Both the position numbers and the translations under genes were made by a program. Of a DNA stretch of 46,555 bases, positions 43,296-46,555 are shown piece by piece. This DNA comes from Chloroflexota bacterium. GTDB taxonomy: Bacteria > Chloroflexota > Chloroflexia > Chloroflexales > Roseiflexaceae. Below the pieces are notes generated by a model. The model had not been told where the DNA came from and ran no database searches. It worked only from the letters and a program-made list of their open reading frames with translations. Numbering within the stretch: the stretch's first letter is position 1; every line of letters begins with the position of its first letter. The DNA lies in assembly GCA_003670675.1 (NCBI GenBank), contig QWQY01000003.1, positions 1 through 46,555 on the forward strand, in the 5' to 3' direction.

Positions 43296-43324
43296 AGTAT
43301 ACGCGGATTTGCCCGCATTGGCAA
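43296..43324 (-). promoter_or_regulatory. promoter of the T-box-Nudix-serS operon
   Basis: TTGCCA (43324-43319) and TATACT (43301-43296) are 17 bases apart on the minus strand. Each matches consensus at 5 of 6 positions. Transcription would begin near 43289. Confidence 0.8.
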
Positions 43325-43386
43325 CGCGAAGCGCGTGCATGTGGCGAAATGTACAGCTTTTGTGGCGTAATGTTGGCGTTTTTTGA

Positions 43387-43416
43387 TTGACCGGCCTTTC
43401 TTTTACATGCTATAGT
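43387..43416 (+). promoter_or_regulatory. promoter of the ANTAR regulator gene
   Basis: TTGACC (43387-43392) and TATAGT (43411-43416) are 18 bases apart. It is divergent from the T-box promoter; the two are ~60 bases apart. Confidence 0.78.
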
Positions 43417-43459
43417 CACAACAGACCCTTTTGTCAACATCCCGATCAGGGAGGTACCC

Positions 43460-44044
43460 ATGGCGAATCAACTCAGACTGGTCATCGCAGACGACGAATC
43501 TATTATTCGAATGAATCTGCGCGAGACGCTGGTAGGACTTGGATATTTGGTGGTGGGCGATGCCGGCGACGGCGTCAGTGCAATCCATTTGGCCCGTGAA
43601 TTGCGACCTGACTTGGTCATCATGGACATCAAAATGCCCAAGCTCGACGGGATTGCAGCGGCCAAGGTTTTGACCGAAGAAAAAATCGCCCCCGTGCTGT
43701 TGTTGACGGCCTACTCGGACCGCGAACTGGTCGAACGCGCGCGTGATGCGGGTGTCGTCAACTATATCGTCAAACCGTTCCGCGAGGCCGAGTTGTTGCC
43801 GGCTATCGAAATCGCGTTGGCCCGCTTTGCGGAGTTCAACAGCATGGCCACCGAACTGGGTGATCTGAAGGACACCATGGAGACGCGCAAATTGGTCGAG
43901 CGCGCCAAAGGTGTGTTGATGGACACGCAGGGGCTGAAGGAACAAGACGCCTTCCGCAAGATCCAACAGCTGTCGATGAACACCCGCAAGTCGATGCGCG
44001 AAATCGCGCAGGCGATTCTGTTGACGGCCCAAATCGACAAATAG
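43460..44044 (+). CDS. ANTAR-domain response regulator (AmiR/NasT family)
   Basis: The 194-aa protein has an N-terminal receiver with DD at 11-12, phospho-acceptor D56 (VIMDIKMPKLDG), LTA and K105 (YIVKPF). A coiled linker follows, then the ANTAR RNA-binding domain (~130-190, ETRKLVERAKGVLMDTQGLKEQDAFRKIQQLSMNTRKSMREIAQAI). ANTAR proteins bind paired hexaloop hairpins and prevent transcription termination. No partner kinase is adjacent. GGGAGG precedes the ATG. The targets are probably elsewhere in the genome. Confidence 0.93.
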   Translation: MANQLRLVIADDESIIRMNLRETLVGLGYLVVGDAGDGVSAIHLARELRPDLVIMDIKMPKLDGIAAAKVLTEEKIAPVLLLTAYSDRELVERARDAGVVNYIVKPFREAELLPAIEIALARFAEFNSMATELGDLKDTMETRKLVERAKGVLMDTQGLKEQDAFRKIQQLSMNTRKSMREIAQAILLTAQIDK

Positions 44045-44078
44045 TGCACGACTATGCGCGGCGGAGTGACCACGGCAG

Positions 44079-44648
44079 ATGAGCGAACCACGCGCACAGC
44101 GACAACGGATGCGGCAACGACGCCTACTGAGGCGCACGTTGCCGCATCTTGTCACTGGGATTGTGACGCTGGCAGTGAGCTGGCTCTGGTTTGGGCGGGC
44201 ACCGCAATCTGTGCTGACCGAGTATGTGGCGCGTCGGGCCACGGCGACCGCCACACCAGCGCGCCCAATTGGGACCCCAACTCCCGTGGTGATCGTGCCA
44301 GCCGACATTACCCGGCAGGAGTTGCTGGATGTGACGGCACAGACAAACGCGTTGTGGAGCGCAGTGTATGTGTCGCGTGCGCAGTTGCACGCAGCAGACC
44401 TGGCGGCGGCCGTCGAGCTCAACGACGTGGTGCGGGCCCAACAGGTACTGTTGTCACTCGACGATGCACTGGCAATGGCCGCCGAGGTAGCGCCGACCGA
44501 GTATCGTGACCCGATTGCGCAATTGCGTCTTGAGGTGATTGGGATTCGGCAGGATTTCCCCATCCGGCCCGACGGCATCGGCGCGCGGGTGCAGCGTATC
44601 CGGCAGGCGTTGGTGCCCCTGATCGGGGCACCGGTCCCGACCCGTTAG
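44079..44648 (+). CDS. small single-pass membrane protein, function unknown
   Basis: The 189-aa protein is not recognised. It has a strongly Arg-rich start (SEPRAQRQRMRQRRLLRR), one hydrophobic helix (LVTGIVTLAVSWLWFG, ~23-40), a Thr/Pro-rich segment (TATATPARPIGTPTP) and a helical outer part. The layout suggests an anchored periplasmic or wall-facing protein. It follows the ANTAR gene by 34 bases on the same strand, so it may share its promoter. Its stop overlaps that of the aminotransferase on the other strand. Confidence 0.6.
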   Translation: MSEPRAQRQRMRQRRLLRRTLPHLVTGIVTLAVSWLWFGRAPQSVLTEYVARRATATATPARPIGTPTPVVIVPADITRQELLDVTAQTNALWSAVYVSRAQLHAADLAAAVELNDVVRAQQVLLSLDDALAMAAEVAPTEYRDPIAQLRLEVIGIRQDFPIRPDGIGARVQRIRQALVPLIGAPVPTR

Positions 44649-45838
44649 CGCCAGGCGATGGTGTGCAGGTTGCGTAAGCGTTCGCCGGCAGCGCGCATGG
44701 TTTCGTCTTTTTTGGCGAAGCAAAAACGTGCCAGCTGCGGTGCATCGGGATCGACATAAAACGCCGTGATGGGGATGGCCGCGACACCGATTTCGCTCAC
44801 CAGACGACGGCAAAAGACGCGCACATCGCTCACCCCTAGCGGTGCGACATCAATGCTGATGAAGTACGAGCCGGCGGCATCGATAAGGGGCAACCCGGTC
44901 TGGCTGAGGATGTCCCGCAGGATGACCCGGCGCGCGCTATACTCGTGGACCAGCTGGGTATAGTAGCCGTTGCTCTCGGCCTGCATCAGGGCGACTGCCG
45001 AGGCATATTGCATGGGGGTCGAGGTCGCAAAGGTGACCCACTGGTGACTGGCGCGTAGGGCACTGTTGAGGGCGGCGGGGGCAATGGCCCAGCCGATCTT
45101 CCAGCCGGTTACGCTGAAGGTTTTGCCGATGCTGTTGAGGCTGATGGTGCGCTGCCACATGTCGGGCAGGCTGGCCAAGTGGATGTGGACGTGTTGGTCG
45201 TAGACCAACCGGTCATAGACCTCGTCGACGACGGCCAGAATGTCGTGGGTTTTGCACAAATCGGCAATCTCGGTCAATTCTGCCAGACTGAATACCTTGC
45301 CTGTCGGGTTGTGGGGTGTATTGAGCAAGAGCAGTTTGGGCTTTTGGGCACAGGCGGCTGCCAGGACCTGCGGGTCGTAGTGCCAGACCGGGTTGGTCGC
45401 GGTCGGTGGATGCAAGCGCACCGGGATGACGCGCCCGCCGGCCATGATGATGTCGGGCACATAGGCGTCGTAGGCGGGCTCGAAGATGACCACCGCGTCG
45501 CCCGGGTTGATGAACGACAGCATCACATCGCAGAGCAACTCGGTGGCGCCGCTGGCGACGCTGACCTCGGCCAGGGGATCGATGTCGATGCCGGTACGCG
45601 TGCGCCACATGGTGGCCACTGCTTGGCGCAGACCCAGGGTCCCAGGCATCGGAGCGTACTGGTTGTAGTCGGCTTGGATTGCCTCGATGGCAGCGTTTTT
45701 GACAAAGTCGGGGCCGGCAAAGTCAGGGAAGCCCTGGCCGAGATTGACGGCGTTGTGCTGGATTGCCAGGGCGCTCATCTCGGTGAAAATCGTCGTACCG
45801 AAGCTGGCGATACGGGATGCAGACGCAGGATGACTCAT
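44645..45838 (-). CDS. class I PLP-dependent aminotransferase
   Basis: The 397-aa protein has NLGQGFPDFAGPDFVKNAA, VASGATELLCDVMLSFINPGD, LLLLNTPHNPTGKVF, VVDEVYDRLVYD and the PLP-lysine motif SLNSIGKTFSVTGWKIGW. These fit the YbdL/kynurenine-oxoglutarate aminotransferase branch, acting on methionine, glutamine or kynurenine-type substrates. It is a soluble dimer in that family. The start is the ATG at 45838; the ribosome site is weak (GAG). A TATAAT -10 box lies ~34 bases upstream. Its stop overlaps the neighbouring stop by 4 bases. Confidence 0.92.
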   Translation of the reverse strand: MSHPASASRIASFGTTIFTEMSALAIQHNAVNLGQGFPDFAGPDFVKNAAIEAIQADYNQYAPMPGTLGLRQAVATMWRTRTGIDIDPLAEVSVASGATELLCDVMLSFINPGDAVVIFEPAYDAYVPDIIMAGGRVIPVRLHPPTATNPVWHYDPQVLAAACAQKPKLLLLNTPHNPTGKVFSLAELTEIADLCKTHDILAVVDEVYDRLVYDQHVHIHLASLPDMWQRTISLNSIGKTFSVTGWKIGWAIAPAALNSALRASHQWVTFATSTPMQYASAVALMQAESNGYYTQLVHEYSARRVILRDILSQTGLPLIDAAGSYFISIDVAPLGVSDVRVFCRRLVSEIGVAAIPITAFYVDPDAPQLARFCFAKKDETMRAAGERLRNLHTIAWR

Positions 45839-45871
45839 CGGTATTCTCGTATGTGTGATGGATGTAGCGCT

Positions 45872-45877
45872 ATTATA
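45872..45877 (-). promoter_or_regulatory. -10 box for the aminotransferase gene
   Basis: A perfect TATAAT on the minus strand lies inside the palindrome GCTATTATAGC (45869-45879). The -35 region is weak. Confidence 0.45.
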
Positions 45878-45937
45878 GCCGTTCTCGTTGCTGTGGTCGG
45901 TGCCTCTGCCCGCCGCTGATGACCGAAGGAGTGCGAT

Positions 45938-46555
45938 ATGTGTGGAATCGTCGGATATGTGGGCGCACGGGCTGCTGCCCCGGTCATCGTCGATGGATTG
46001 GCGCGGCTCGAGTACCGTGGCTATGACTCGGCCGGTATCGCCGTCGACAATCAGGGGACGCTCGACATCCGCCGCAGCGTCGGCAAGTTGTCGGGCTTGA
46101 CCGCGGTGCTGGCTAATGCCCCGGTGCAGGGCACGATGGGCATCGGGCATACCCGCTGGGCGACACACGGCGACGTCACCGAGCAGAACGCACACCCCCA
46201 CCGCGACGCCAGCGGCCGTGTGGTGGTGATCCAAAACGGCATCGTCGAAAACTACCTCGAGCTGAAAAACGACCTCATCGCCGAGGGCCATACCTTTGTG
46301 TCGCAGACCGACACCGAGGTGATTGCCCACCTGCTGGGCCTGCATTTTGCCACCACAGGCAATCTGGCCGAGGCACTGCGGCGCACGGCGGCCATGCTCA
46401 AAGGGGGCAATGCGATTGTCGCGTTGAGTGTCGACGCACCTGGCACATTGGTGGCGACGCGCATCGGGCACGCCGGTGGCGTGGTCATCGGCATCGGCGA
46501 GGGCGAAATGTTTGTGGCGTCGGATGTGCCGGCGATTGTCGATCACACGCGGAAC
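45938..46555 (+). CDS. glmS: glucosamine-6-phosphate synthase (partial, runs off the window)
   Basis: The first 206 codons are present. They encode the glutaminase (GATase II) half: MCGIVGYVGAR with the N-terminal catalytic Cys, RLEYRGYDSAGI, GHTRWATHG, and VIQNGIVENYLELK. It makes glucosamine-6-phosphate from fructose-6-phosphate and glutamine, the first step to UDP-GlcNAc for wall and glycan synthesis. AAGGAG is six bases before the ATG. No glmS ribozyme was recognised in the ~100-base gap before it. Confidence 0.93.
   Translation, partial: MCGIVGYVGARAAAPVIVDGLARLEYRGYDSAGIAVDNQGTLDIRRSVGKLSGLTAVLANAPVQGTMGIGHTRWATHGDVTEQNAHPHRDASGRVVVIQNGIVENYLELKNDLIAEGHTFVSQTDTEVIAHLLGLHFATTGNLAEALRRTAAMLKGGNAIVALSVDAPGTLVATRIGHAGGVVIGIGEGEMFVASDVPAIVDHTRN

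Noticed and set aside
45839-45937. glmS ribozyme before glmS
   Set aside because: The gap is too short and shows no recognisable ribozyme core.

Overview
The window reads as ordinary chromosome of a free-living bacterium with roughly 55-60% G+C. The best guess is a member of the Chloroflexota. The reasons are a serine T-box in front of a seryl-tRNA synthetase operon, MacB-type ABC genes with an unusually long adaptor, an ANTAR response regulator, a major sigma factor with a long non-conserved insert, a MGDG-synthase-like glycosyltransferase and many surface-glycan genes. No rRNA, tRNA, CRISPR array, prophage or transposase was seen, so the phylum is an inference from gene content.

Layout. 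(1) 364-2681, minus: two overlapping cryptochrome/photolyase genes, one an iron-sulfur type and one only a FAD domain. (2) 2756-7049, minus: TetR regulator, membrane-fusion adaptor, ABC ATPase and ABC permease as one efflux operon, with a promoter and TetR-type operator in front. (3) 7050-7785: a repeat-rich gap holding direct repeats, a REP-like hairpin, a 22-bp tandem array and a heptamer array. (4) 7786-9788, minus: an RlmI-like rRNA methyltransferase and a ThuA-domain protein. (5) 10117-18017, plus: a helical-repeat protein, then a tightly packed surface-polysaccharide cluster (O-antigen-ligase-like protein, uridine kinase, five glycosyltransferases) ending in a clean terminator. (6) 18069-21577, minus: a VanW-domain protein and a MGDG-synthase-like glycosyltransferase. 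(7) 21876-26859, plus: SARP-like regulator, tyrosine recombinase with an apparently leaderless mRNA, SH3/NlpC-P60 cell-wall hydrolase behind a structured leader, and a sugar-phosphate nucleotidyltransferase. (8) 26947-35062, minus: histidine kinase, response regulator, galactokinase, TVP38-like membrane protein, XPB-like helicase, 3-methyladenine glycosylase, a ceramidase-fold-like protein and a GH4 glycosidase. (9) 35277-40655, plus: primary-type sigma factor, transaldolase, transketolase and an acetyltransferase. (10) 40717-43324, minus: promoter, T-box, two Nudix hydrolases and serS. (11) 43387-46555: ANTAR regulator, a small membrane protein, an aminotransferase on the other strand, and the start of glmS, which runs off the window.

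The most informative new reading is the T-box at 43050-43290. Its stem I, specifier (UCC, serine), AGGTGGCACCACG-type antiterminator, tRNA-binding UGGC bulge, terminator and promoter can all be located by eye. It places two Nudix hydrolases under the same serine-tRNA control as serS. Other points worth checking are the structured leader with a seven-codon leaderless ORF before the NlpC/P60 gene, a palindrome inside the sigma-factor promoter, two families of repeats shared between distant gaps, and the FAD-only photolyase partner with its own Cys-rich tail.
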